Part shown: positions 33,944-41,506 of the stretch, one piece after another
How the letters are laid out: each line of letters begins with the position of its first letter
How positions within the stretch are numbered: the first letter of the stretch is position 1
Source of the DNA: Defluviitaleaceae bacterium
GTDB lineage: Bacteria; Bacillota; Clostridia; Lachnospirales; WQUN01
NCBI GenBank assembly: GCA_009785605.1
Contig: WQVY01000014.1
Location: forward strand, 1 to 43,253
Direction: 5' to 3'
Length of the DNA: 43,253 nt
Translations under genes and position numbers: made by a program
Notes under the pieces: generated by a model
What the model was told of the DNA's origin: nothing
Database searches by the model: none
The model's input: the letters and a program-made list of their open reading frames with translations, nothing else

Positions 33944-35550
33944 CTCAAAAGCGAGTCGCAGCATATTGCCGGGTTAGTACAAAAAAAGAAGAACAAGAAA
34001 AGTCACTAGAAAGCCAACAAAAATACTTCATAGATACAATAAATAAAAATCCAGCATGGCAGTTTAATGGCATATATTCCGACGAGGAATCCGGCACAAG
34101 CACAAAAAAACGCAAGGGCTTTTTGCAAATGATGGACGATGCAAGAGAGCACAAATTTGACATGATTTTAACAAAAGAAATTAGCCGCTTTGCACGCAAT
34201 GTACAAGACAGCATCATGTATACACAAGAGCTGCGCAAGCTAGGTATCGAGGTAAGGTTTTTGACTGACAACATAAGCTCGTTCGACGCGGACCATGAGC
34301 TACGGTTTAATCTTATGTCCAGCATCTACCAAGACGAGAGCCGCCGCACATCACAGCGCGTAAGATGGGGGCAGCAACGCCAAATGGAAAATGGCGTTGT
34401 ATTTGGGGTTAGTGTATATGGGTATCACCTAAAAGGCGGTAAGCTTACAATCAATGAAGATGAAGCAAACACTGTCCGTCTGATATACAGCTTGTATCTA
34501 GACGAGGGTATGGGCGCACACCTGATTGCCAAAAACCTAGAAAACAGGGGAATACTAAGCCCTTCTGGTTCGCAGTTATGGAAAAATGCATCCATACTAA
34601 GGATGCTTAAAAATGAGAAATACATGGGCAAACTAAAGCAAAAAAAGCAAATCACTCTAGACTATAAAACTCACGAACGCAAAATAAACAACGGCGAAGA
34701 AGACTACATAATTATAGAAAACAACCACCAAGCCATAATCTCACCAGAAATATGGCATAAAACTCAACAAGAAATAGCCAACCGCAGGACAAAAATAATC
34801 AACAAAAGCAACCATAGTAACCGTTACTGGCTAAGCGGTAAAACAAAATGCGATATATGCAACTCTACATATAAGCGAAAAAAAATAAGTAGCGGTAAGT
34901 ACCAATACATCACCTGGCTGTGCACAAAATCCAGCAAAGAGGGTAAAGAGAAAATTAACAGTGCAGGTCTAATCATGGGGTGCAACAGCAAAACCATCCA
35001 TGAAAGCATGCTGCAAGAAGCATTCACAGAGATGCTAAAAAACATCATGCCTAGCAAATCCGAAATAGTACGCGATATCAAATCCACACTACATGAAGTT
35101 TTGCATCTTACCAGCGACATTAAAACAGAAGCTAACCGGCTAGAAAACGATATACGCCGATACGAAAACCGCCTATCAAAGCTAGTCGAGCTATATCTAG
35201 AAGGCGGTATAAACCGAGCACAGTATGACTTGCAATATGTAAGCACAACAAAGCAGCTTGCAGCACAACACGGCAAGCTACAAGCACACACAACAACCAC
35301 CAAAGCGCAAACCACGGCAGTAAAACTAGAAGGTATAATTACATATGTAGAAAATATTTTAGACTTCAAACTATTTTCGGAAGAACTGGCTAAGACCCTC
35401 GTCCATAGTGTCGTAGTCAAAGACCGGGAGAGTATTACTTATCATACAACCATCAAAGATAAAGAAAATGATTTTTTTTGCACTCTAGTTAAAATGCCGT
35501 TGGGATGGCATTTTGCACCAGCAACTCCTCCCGGCTCAACATGTCAATAA
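33940..35550 (+). CDS. Large serine recombinase
   Basis: The 536-residue protein has an N-terminal resolvase domain with catalytic Ser13 in YCRVST, plus SGTSTKKRKGF, TKEISRFARN and DESRRTSQR (about 1-150). A recombinase domain follows (about 155-260; YGYHLKGGKLTINEDEA, then LENRGILSPSG and LKNEKYMG), then a zinc ribbon (Cys304, Cys307, Cys328, Cys348) and a coiled coil (about 395-460). It should cut and rejoin DNA at the two junction cores. GTG 33940 follows AGAGGTGA. The last 18 or so codons run through the junction core and into dpaA sequence on the opposite strand; in the excised circle the frame would end after KMPLGWHSK instead. Confidence 0.95.
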   Translation: MTQKRVAAYCRVSTKKEEQEKSLESQQKYFIDTINKNPAWQFNGIYSDEESGTSTKKRKGFLQMMDDAREHKFDMILTKEISRFARNVQDSIMYTQELRKLGIEVRFLTDNISSFDADHELRFNLMSSIYQDESRRTSQRVRWGQQRQMENGVVFGVSVYGYHLKGGKLTINEDEANTVRLIYSLYLDEGMGAHLIAKNLENRGILSPSGSQLWKNASILRMLKNEKYMGKLKQKKQITLDYKTHERKINNGEEDYIIIENNHQAIISPEIWHKTQQEIANRRTKIINKSNHSNRYWLSGKTKCDICNSTYKRKKISSGKYQYITWLCTKSSKEGKEKINSAGLIMGCNSKTIHESMLQEAFTEMLKNIMPSKSEIVRDIKSTLHEVLHLTSDIKTEANRLENDIRRYENRLSKLVELYLEGGINRAQYDLQYVSTTKQLAAQHGKLQAHTTTTKAQTTAVKLEGIITYVENILDFKLFSEELAKTLVHSVVVKDRESITYHTTIKDKENDFFCTLVKMPLGWHFAPATPPGSTCQ

Positions 35551-35890
35551 CGCTAACGCTATACTTTTTTGCTAACGCTATTGCAAATGGCTGTATATAA
35601 CCGGCAATAAAGGTTTGTGACGGTTTTATCAACCTAAATATATCCTCTACCAAAACCGGCTCATCATGGAAAGGTGTATTAAGAACCCCACCATGCGCGC
35701 AGGGTATTGGTCCTATTATATAATCGGCCCCGGAAATTGTTTCATATATGTTCTTGCATTGCATAGGCGTCTCACGTTCGTAACCACTAAACCCATACAT
35801 TTTTACCCTATGCCCCAGCCGAAACAACATCTCGGCCAAGGCGATGCTTCTTTTGTCGCCACCAACAATGGCATAACTGCGTATAGTCAT
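35491..35890 (-). CDS. dpaA: Dipicolinate synthase subunit A, 5' (N-terminal) fragment
   Basis: From ATG 35890 (MTIRSYAIVGGDKR) this frame encodes the N-terminal domain of DpaA: SYAIVGGDKRSIALAEML, GADYIIGPIPCAHGG, then FIAGYIQPFAIALAKKY and LVQNAIPTA. It then runs into the junction core and stops two codons later inside the element (AF, stop at 35489-35491). AAAGGGG about eight bases upstream supports ATG 35890 over the longer open frame from 35974. The missing C-terminal domain is at 32010-32555. Joined through the core the chain would be about 312 residues, close to the usual DpaA length of 290-300. Confidence 0.93.
35495..35511. repeat. Right attachment junction of the dpaA intervening element
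   Basis: TGCCGTTGGGATGGCAT matches the left junction except for one base. Here the core sits in a dyad, ATGCC (35494-35498), eight bases, GGCAT (35507-35511), with GG at its centre (35502-35503), a plausible non-palindromic crossover dinucleotide for a serine recombinase. Confidence 0.88.
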
Positions 35891-35941
35891 AGAATTTACC
35901 CCTTTCATGCAAACCATTGCTTGCATGGCCATCTCCTGGTT

Positions 35942-35969
35942 TATTCTATGTCCATGTGGGGCAGGTCGT
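35942..35969 (-). promoter_or_regulatory. SigmaK/SigmaE-like promoter of dpaA
   Basis: On the minus strand CATAGAATA (35950-35942) fits the SigmaK -10 consensus CATANNNTA, and also seven of eight SigmaE -10 positions. AC at 35969-35968 lies 17 bases upstream as expected for SigmaK. It would give a leader of about 45 bases before ATG 35890. dpaA and dpaB are mother-cell genes under SigmaK in spore formers. Confidence 0.55.
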
Positions 35970-35990
35970 TCCAAGTCAAAATGTCATGCA

Positions 35991-36015
35991 CCCGCCGGGT
36001 ATCTCCCGCCGGGTA
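35991..36015. repeat. Tandem 11-base GC-rich repeat
   Basis: CCCGCCGGGTA occurs at 35991-36001 and again at 36005-36015. Each copy is nearly self-complementary. It lies between the foldase gene stop and the dpaA promoter; role unknown. Confidence 0.5.
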
Positions 36016-36035
36016 CCTATGTTACTAGAAACTTA

Positions 36036-37100
36036 TTACCCAAGTGGGATGTCATATAATGCAGCCAAAAATTGTATATCTGCTTCTATAAGCATTGTTT
36101 CAAAGCCATCGAATACAGCATCAAACATCATTGACTCTTGAGTAGGTATTGGTACCGATGTGCGGATTAAAATGTGAATTGCGCCTAATAAATCTTCTTC
36201 ATCAACATCTGGCGGGGCCGAAGAACCAGGAAATATATTGTCCGGATCGGGCTCTATGCGCTTTATTATGTGTATCCCATGGGTTGATATTACAAGGCCG
36301 CTTATCTCGCCTATTTCTAACTCTATTGTGGCATTTTCAAATGGCGGCACCATATCTCCTCTTACAAAAGTATAGCCCTCTGGGAAATCTGTCATCCCTG
36401 GGTCTTCGCCATAAGTCTCTATCAGCTCACGAAAATCTTCGCCTTGCTGTGCCCTCTCCAAGATGGCTTCTGCTTTTTCTATATAAGCGAGTACTTCCTC
36501 TGGCATATCTGGCGAGTCTTGCATATATGCTTCAAATTGCGCAAACTTATCTGGGTCGTTTATTATGGCTTCTACAACATATACTACTGGATGCTGGAAG
36601 CCCATCTCGGCCCACTCTATGTCGTGTTCGATGGCATAGCCATAAAACAACTTCACATGTGCTGCCATCCTAGTTGCTTCTTCTAGCACAACCCGCCCAA
36701 AGTTTGCACCGTCTCTAAAAATTCTATCAAAATCAAATTCTACATCATCAGGGAACATTTCCATATATTCCATTACAAGCATATTAATAGGCCATGACCC
36801 GAACTCCATCATCACCTCGCCGGCGTTTATGTTTATGCCGTTTACAGTTGCCACTATCATATCAAAATCCGAAAACTGTTCATGATGACAGTCATCGTCG
36901 CACTCGTGCTCGTTGCTTGAGCCGCTGCCTCTTTCTGCTTCGGCATCAAACTCCAATGCCTGGTAGTGCCACTCTAGGTCATCCTCAGGTGTTGCAGTCT
37001 CGGCATTTGCGCAACCTGCTGCAAAAGCGATTATAAATACCATTATTACCGCGCTTACCCATGGCCATTTTATTATGCTTGATTTTTGTATGTTCTTCAT
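36036..37100 (-). CDS. PrsA-like parvulin peptidyl-prolyl isomerase lipoprotein
   Basis: The 354-residue protein has a lipoprotein signal peptide (FAAGC lipobox, about residue 29) and then an acidic segment with a short His- and Cys-rich stretch (ECDDDCHH), which could bind metal. A SurA/PrsA-like N-terminal helical region (VATVNGININAGEV) leads to a parvulin domain with AQQGEDFRELIETYGEDPGMTDFPEG and EIGEISGLVISTHGIHIIKR. It helps secreted proteins fold outside the membrane. GAAGGGAG precedes ATG 37100, preferred over the open frame from 37190. It is the gene just upstream of dpaA on the same strand, with about 145 bases between. Confidence 0.88.
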   Translation of the reverse strand: MKNIQKSSIIKWPWVSAVIMVFIIAFAAGCANAETATPEDDLEWHYQALEFDAEAERGSGSSNEHECDDDCHHEQFSDFDMIVATVNGININAGEVMMEFGSWPINMLVMEYMEMFPDDVEFDFDRIFRDGANFGRVVLEEATRMAAHVKLFYGYAIEHDIEWAEMGFQHPVVYVVEAIINDPDKFAQFEAYMQDSPDMPEEVLAYIEKAEAILERAQQGEDFRELIETYGEDPGMTDFPEGYTFVRGDMVPPFENATIELEIGEISGLVISTHGIHIIKRIEPDPDNIFPGSSAPPDVDEEDLLGAIHILIRTSVPIPTQESMMFDAVFDGFETMLIEADIQFLAALYDIPLG

Positions 37101-37218
37101 ATGTGACTCCCTTCGAGCTAGAAGCAATAATTTCTTCGGTACCCACGATATCATATAACCATAGGCAAGTACAGTGATATGTGTAAACATTCGGTAAATG
37201 ATACTGCATTTTGGCTTT

Positions 37219-37950
37219 TTATGACTGTGTGATGACTTGATCCATATCGTACAGCGCCGTTATTTTCTTGCCAGGGTCGACTGTTAAAAACCGCTTACTG
37301 TCCCATGGGCCGTTTATCATGTCTTTGAGGTATGTGGTGTCACCTTCTAGTACCCGTAGTGTCTTGCCCTGGGCCTCTACTATTTTGCGAAAATTATCTT
37401 CGCAGCCTGGTATTTCGAAACCATTTATCTTGATATAGGCCGCTTCGGGGGTTTCTATTTGTGGGTGCATAGTATCCCATACATATATTGCGTTATCTTC
37501 ACCATACTGCTCTACCAGCGCACGGTATTCGGGGTGTGTTTCACGGCACTGTGATGGATGTGTGCCTGGGGTGTTTTCTACATATCCGCGCTCATAATAA
37601 CCGCTTGTGCACCAGCGCATACTTAGATTATTGCCAAATTCCTTTATAAATTTCTCTTTCGTACCCATAAACATAGTGCAGCAGTCGTGGACACGGGGTA
37701 CTACCATTTTTATGGGGCAGGATATCCCCACTGTTGCATTGCCGCACAAACCATATAAAAGTAGCAGCAAGTCATAGTTTCTTGCTGCTACGGCTGTATT
37801 TATACGGGTTTGAATGTTGGCACGCAGGTCATCTGGTTTGATATGAGCCAGCATTGGTATGTACTCGACATCTATTGTATGAGGCGATGTGGCTACAAAA
37901 GCACTTACAGGACGCAGGAAAACATCGCAACATATAAGTTTAATCCGCAT
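37219..37950 (-). CDS. DUF1638 domain-containing protein
   Basis: The 243-residue protein resembles DUF1638 (PF07796): CCDVFLRPVSAF at the start, LLLLYGLCGNATVGI and VVPRVHDCCTMFMGTKEKF. Several Cys and His residues in these motifs could bind a metal. Proteins of this kind often accompany corrinoid methyltransferases in anaerobes, but no such gene is here, and the role is unknown. GGAGATAACAA precedes ATG 37950. Confidence 0.8.
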   Translation of the reverse strand: MRIKLICCDVFLRPVSAFVATSPHTIDVEYIPMLAHIKPDDLRANIQTRINTAVAARNYDLLLLLYGLCGNATVGISCPIKMVVPRVHDCCTMFMGTKEKFIKEFGNNLSMRWCTSGYYERGYVENTPGTHPSQCRETHPEYRALVEQYGEDNAIYVWDTMHPQIETPEAAYIKINGFEIPGCEDNFRKIVEAQGKTLRVLEGDTTYLKDMINGPWDSKRFLTVDPGKKITALYDMDQVITQS

Positions 37951-38017
37951 TTGTTATCTCCTGGATTTGTATTTTCTGGCTAGGGCGCTATATGGCAAAA
38001 TTGATATACTCCGGGGA

Positions 38018-38845
38018 TTATTTTTTTGTACGCGCATAATGGAATAAGTATTGTTGCGCTATACCGGCTGTGGATGCAAAAGCTTCTGGGAAACCGGCTG
38101 GGTACATTTCATCCATCACCCGTTTAATCCAAACATCTACCGGGTAGCGCTCTACTTTACCATACCCGTATAGCAGCACACACTCCGCCACTTTGGGACC
38201 TACACCGTGGATATTGGTTAGAGCCTTTTGTATCTCGCCAGCAGGTAGGGACTCTAGAGCACACAGGTCTATCTTGCCATGTGCTACCTGGCATGCAGCG
38301 TCAATTATGTACGGCGCGCGGTACCCTGTCTTAACCGGTGCAAGAGCTTCCGAGGTAAGCTTAGCCAACACTTCCGGGGTTGGAAAGGCATACCCACCGC
38401 AGGGTAAATGTTTACCAAAGTGTTCGCACAACTGGGCTATCATTTTCTTAATACGTGGGATATTGCTATTTTGGCTTAGTATAAAGGTGATTAGGGTTTC
38501 CCATGGGTCTTGACGCATGACTCTTAGCCCAGGGGAGAAACCTGTGGCCGCTGCAAGAGATAGGTCTGTGGAGTAAAGCTTTCTTATTTTTGTATAGTCC
38601 CGGCCTAAATCGAAATAACCCTTCCATATGTATTCAAACTCGTCGTGAGATGTATCTTTTAATATTAGATTATTTTCCGACATAATCAACCGCAATTGCC
38701 GCCCGTGGGCTATGCCAGTGTATTCCCAACCCTGCCCCACCCAGCGGAAGCATTGCCCACAATCCAATGTTTGGGTAAGGTCAAAATTTTTTATTCCGGT
38801 AACTACTGTGTCTTTGCCGTCTTGGAAGGCTTTTGTATAGTCCAA
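38018..38845 (-). CDS. 8-oxoguanine DNA glycosylase/AP lyase (Ogg type)
   Basis: The 275-residue protein has the N-terminal Ogg domain (DCGQCFRW, LKDTSHDEFEYIWKGYFDLGRDY), and the helix-hairpin-helix with catalytic Lys in IHGVGPKVAECVLLYG, followed by the catalytic Asp in YPVDVW. It removes oxidised guanine from DNA and cuts the strand. The start is probably TTG 38845 with AAAGGAACG upstream. It follows the DUF1836 gene on the same strand with a short gap. Confidence 0.93.
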   Translation of the reverse strand: MDYTKAFQDGKDTVVTGIKNFDLTQTLDCGQCFRWVGQGWEYTGIAHGRQLRLIMSENNLILKDTSHDEFEYIWKGYFDLGRDYTKIRKLYSTDLSLAAATGFSPGLRVMRQDPWETLITFILSQNSNIPRIKKMIAQLCEHFGKHLPCGGYAFPTPEVLAKLTSEALAPVKTGYRAPYIIDAACQVAHGKIDLCALESLPAGEIQKALTNIHGVGPKVAECVLLYGYGKVERYPVDVWIKRVMDEMYPAGFPEAFASTAGIAQQYLFHYARTKK

Positions 38846-38861
38846 AGCTTATCACGTTCCT

Positions 38862-39290
38862 TTACAAAGCAGTCAGGTCCTTAATATCGGCTGCGTGGGC
38901 CATTATTAGTAACGCCTGACTATTTTCATCTTCTGCTGCTATATTGGGTGCTACATTGGCAAGCCATAGTTCAAGTGCTTCCTTTTGCTTGCCCAGTAGC
39001 CATTTATATGTCTCAAGAGATAGACCTTCTTCGTCCATATGCGGTACAAGTGCTGTTCTTATCGCTGGCATATCGTAAACGGTTTTGAGGCGGCAAATCA
39101 TAACCAGTGCAGCTAAGTGTTTGTGGGTGTAAATGCGCTTATTTACCGGCGGCGGAAGCAGCCCATCGCGGATATAGTTTTGCACCATAGGGCGGCTTAC
39201 TGGCAGGGCCTTTTTTTCACAAAACTTAATCACTTGTGCAATGGTTAGGGTTGGGCTGTAATGATGGATATCTTGTAACGGGTCATTCAT
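38862..39290 (-). CDS. DUF1836 domain-containing protein (MerR-like winged helix)
   Basis: The 142-residue protein matches DUF1836: LTIAQVIKFCEKKALPVSRPMVQNYIRDGLLPPPVNKRIYTHKH forms a MerR-like DNA-binding domain and the rest is helical. It is probably a small transcription regulator with unknown targets. Its start overlaps the stop of the esterase gene by four bases (ATGA). Confidence 0.88.
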   Translation of the reverse strand: MNDPLQDIHHYSPTLTIAQVIKFCEKKALPVSRPMVQNYIRDGLLPPPVNKRIYTHKHLAALVMICRLKTVYDMPAIRTALVPHMDEEGLSLETYKWLLGKQKEALELWLANVAPNIAAEDENSQALLIMAHAADIKDLTAL

Positions 39291-40072
39291 ATTGCATCAC
39301 CCGATTTATTGCTTAGGCAATTGCCTTCAAAGAAATTGAAAGCCAGTGGCAAACAATCTTCCCAAAAGTCCCAAGTGTGCTCACCCGGCCATTGTTTGTA
39401 TGTGTGGCCGTAATCTATGGCTTGCATATGAGCGTTGAAGCGGAGGTTGTCTTCTAATAAAAAATCACCGTCCCCGCAGGTAATAAGTACTTGCGGGCGC
39501 ACTGGCAGTTTAACAGCCGCGTTAGCCAAATAGAACAAGTCACTGTCATCTGGATAGTCAAAATTTACGCCAAGTATGGCGGCCAGCTCAGGAAATGGGT
39601 TTTCGCCGGTTTGTTTCACGCCATCTACACGGGTTTTCATATCCAACGCACCAGAGAAACTTGCACATGCAGCATAAAAATCCGGCCTACCAAGCCCACA
39701 TTTTATGGCCCCAAAGCCACCCATAGAAAGCCCTGCAACAAAAGTCGTCTCGCGCTTGTGTTTAAGGTTAAAAACCTTCTCACATATTTCGGGGAGTTCC
39801 CGTGTTATATATGTGAAATATTTACTGCCATGGGCCATATCGCTATAAAAGCTACGTTGGACTTCCGGCATAATAACAATGTAATTGTTTTTATTTGCGT
39901 ACTCCGAAATGCGAGTTTTGTGAAGCCAAGCCGTACAGTTGTCGCTAAGGCCATGCAGTAGGTACAAGACTTTTTGTGCTGGGGCATATGCTTGCCCTCG
40001 AGGGAAAAGTATTTCTAAGTGGGTGTTAAATCCCAGTGCTTCTGAAAAAATTGATGCAGTAAAATGTCCCAT
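39287..40072 (-). CDS. Esterase family alpha/beta hydrolase (acetylesterase/S-formylglutathione hydrolase-like)
   Basis: The 261-residue protein has the alpha/beta hydrolase layout: oxyanion loop LLHGLSDNCTAW, nucleophile Ser in GLSMGGFG (about residue 119), Asp in CGDGDFL and His in GEHTWDFW. It resembles small Firmicutes esterases of the EstA/acetyl-esterase kind that remove acetyl or other short acyl groups. No signal peptide, so cytoplasmic. AGGAG precedes ATG 40072. Confidence 0.9.
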   Translation of the reverse strand: MGHFTASIFSEALGFNTHLEILFPRGQAYAPAQKVLYLLHGLSDNCTAWLHKTRISEYANKNNYIVIMPEVQRSFYSDMAHGSKYFTYITRELPEICEKVFNLKHKRETTFVAGLSMGGFGAIKCGLGRPDFYAACASFSGALDMKTRVDGVKQTGENPFPELAAILGVNFDYPDDSDLFYLANAAVKLPVRPQVLITCGDGDFLLEDNLRFNAHMQAIDYGHTYKQWPGEHTWDFWEDCLPLAFNFFEGNCLSNKSGDAI

Positions 40073-40145
40073 ATTAGTCTCCTAGTTTGTGTTTTTCTAC
40101 TTTACTGGTATCATACGACAAAAACATATCGAAGGGAAGATTAAA

Positions 40146-40643
40146 ATGAAATATCGGGACATGGCATTGGAAATGGGTGCAAAAAACGCAGTCGAGTTTA
40201 AAATTGAAGATATTGTCTTTGACCCACGGGTGGTACTTAAATGTATCTTTGGATGCAGCGACTATGGCAGAAGTCATACATGCCCCAACCAGCGGTCGCC
40301 TCTTACAATGAAAGAATATGAAGAAATTTTTAGACATTACAAGCGGGGCATAATAATTGGTTGCGACAGCAAGCCCCTGTCCCAAAAAATTTCTTATGAG
40401 ATAGAGCGTGCGTGCTTCTTAGACGGGTATTATTTCGCATTTTCTTTAAGTGACTGCGGGCTTTGTAGCAACTGCTCTAAAATTAATGGTGAGGACTGTC
40501 GTATCCCATCCAAGGCTAGGCCGGCATTCCACTCTATAGGAGTTGACGTGTTTAAAACAGTAGAGAAGTTTGGCTTGCCGCTGTATGTAGCCCAGGACCG
40601 TGATGCAGAAGTTAACTGGTACTCTGCTGTTTTTATAGAATAA
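40146..40643 (+). CDS. DUF2284 predicted metal-binding protein
   Basis: The 165-residue protein has a Cys-rich pattern typical of DUF2284: LKCIFGCSDYGRSHTCPNQ near the N-terminus and SDCGLCSNCSKINGEDCRIP in the middle, then ARPAFHSIGVDVFKTVEKFG. The Cys clusters could hold an iron-sulfur centre or zinc. AAGGGAAG precedes ATG 40146; the longer frame from 40089 is not supported. It is transcribed divergently from the esterase operon. Confidence 0.88.
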   Translation: MKYRDMALEMGAKNAVEFKIEDIVFDPRVVLKCIFGCSDYGRSHTCPNQRSPLTMKEYEEIFRHYKRGIIIGCDSKPLSQKISYEIERACFLDGYYFAFSLSDCGLCSNCSKINGEDCRIPSKARPAFHSIGVDVFKTVEKFGLPLYVAQDRDAEVNWYSAVFIE

Positions 40644-40716
40644 TTTGTTTTTACCGCAAAGCCATACCTTTTATGTACTGTTTCGTATAGAGAAATAGCG
40701 ATATAATAAGTCGCTA

Positions 40717-40845
40717 ATGCGCGGTAAGGGGGAGGCACCCATAGACGCGAGAGACGTAATACTAAAACTAGTATATGTACGCGTAAAAACAGCAATATAC
40801 CGCTCGCAACATGTGTACATGAAGATGTATACAAACTTTATATGA
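40717..40845 (+). CDS. Possible 42-residue peptide, doubtful
   Basis: ATG 40717 opens a short frame to TGA 40845 with a basic product. No good ribosome binding site precedes it and I recognise no family. It may simply be the leader of the next gene. Confidence 0.15.
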   Translation: MRGKGEAPIDARDVILKLVYVRVKTAIYRSQHVYMKMYTNFI

Positions 40846-40873
40846 AGCCAACGAAGGAGGCATTAATTAGACT

Positions 40874-41416
40874 ATGGAAAGTAAAGTGATAATGTACGAT
40901 GCAAGTGGCACAGAAGTAGGAGAAACATATTCTAGGCGCGCCAGGCAATTAGTAAAGCAACAGCGGGCAGGATGGGTAGACGACTCTCACACAGCAATAC
41001 GTTTTGCACCAGACACAGTAGAAGAGTGGGAGCCAGATGCATCCCCTACCCCACATCCAGCCGCACATGGAGGTACTACGCGTATGCATACAACAGACAG
41101 GTCTAGCTCATTGTATGCTATGGCAGAGGCACGTGTCCGTGAGCGCAACCGGTTGGTATGGCATTCTGTACTCCTTATACCGGTTCTTTTTATCGTTTTT
41201 CTTTGGGGACTTATGTCGTACAACGGCACACGCGGTGGCGAACTATATTTGATAGCTATGGGGTTTGCGTGGGGTGCATGGATAATGTCCTATGTTTCAC
41301 GCTTACGCAGCTTTATAAAAATGTCCGGATATATGCCAGGTAATTGGGATGCCCGGCGCAAGATGGCACTGGATGTAGAAGTAGACCGGCTAAAAAGAAT
41401 GGGGTATACAGAGTAA
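40874..41416 (+). CDS. Hypothetical two-TM membrane protein
   Basis: The 180-residue protein has an N-terminal stretch of about 45 residues (VIMYDASGTEVGETYSRRAR, then QLVKQQRAGWVDD) that recurs in clostridial proteins of unknown role. A hydrophilic linker follows, then two membrane spans (about 97-117 and 124-144) and a basic end, an arrangement like 2TM-domain proteins. GAAGGAGG lies upstream of ATG 40874. A good terminator follows. Confidence 0.7.
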   Translation: MESKVIMYDASGTEVGETYSRRARQLVKQQRAGWVDDSHTAIRFAPDTVEEWEPDASPTPHPAAHGGTTRMHTTDRSSSLYAMAEARVRERNRLVWHSVLLIPVLFIVFLWGLMSYNGTRGGELYLIAMGFAWGAWIMSYVSRLRSFIKMSGYMPGNWDARRKMALDVEVDRLKRMGYTE

Positions 41417-41430
41417 AATAGTATGAAATT

Positions 41431-41471
41431 AATAAAGCCCGGCTGTTCATTATGAACGCTGGGCTTTTATT
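41431..41471. terminator. Bidirectional terminator
   Basis: AAAGCCC (41434-41440) and GTTCAT pair with ATGAAC and GGGCTTT (41461-41467); A and T runs flank the stem on either side. It separates the plus-strand two-TM gene from the convergent radical SAM gene. Confidence 0.8.
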
Positions 41472-41506
41472 GTTGTATAAACTTAGGATATTTAAACATA
41501 AGGTAT

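Larger units (their letters stand above)
32557..35498 (+). mobile_element. Serine-recombinase intervening element inside dpaA (2942 bases)
   Basis: The element is bounded by directly repeated 13-base cores and interrupts dpaA. Its four genes (SDR, DUF2200, a 44-residue protein and a large serine recombinase) are all on the plus strand, opposite to dpaA. It has no phage structural or conjugation genes and no transposase. Recombination between the cores would release a 2942-base circle and restore dpaA in frame. By analogy with the skin element of sigK and other sporulation-gene interruptions, programmed excision in the mother cell is inferred. A recently arrived element that has simply inactivated dpaA is the alternative. 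Confidence 0.88.

Noticed and set aside
32557-35498. Ordinary assembly error or sequencing chimera as the cause of the split dpaA
   Set aside because: Direct repeats at both ends, an intact recombinase, and exact in-frame rejoining are hallmarks of site-specific integration; a chimera would not produce them. Reads across the junctions would settle it.
35891-35974. Longer start for the dpaA 5' fragment at 35974
   Set aside because: ATG 35890 has a good ribosome binding site and begins at the usual DpaA N-terminus; the longer frame would overlap the predicted SigmaK-like promoter.
40430-40834. Minus-strand 134-codon frame opposite the DUF2284 gene
   Set aside because: It is antisense to a well-supported gene and has no similarity to a known protein.
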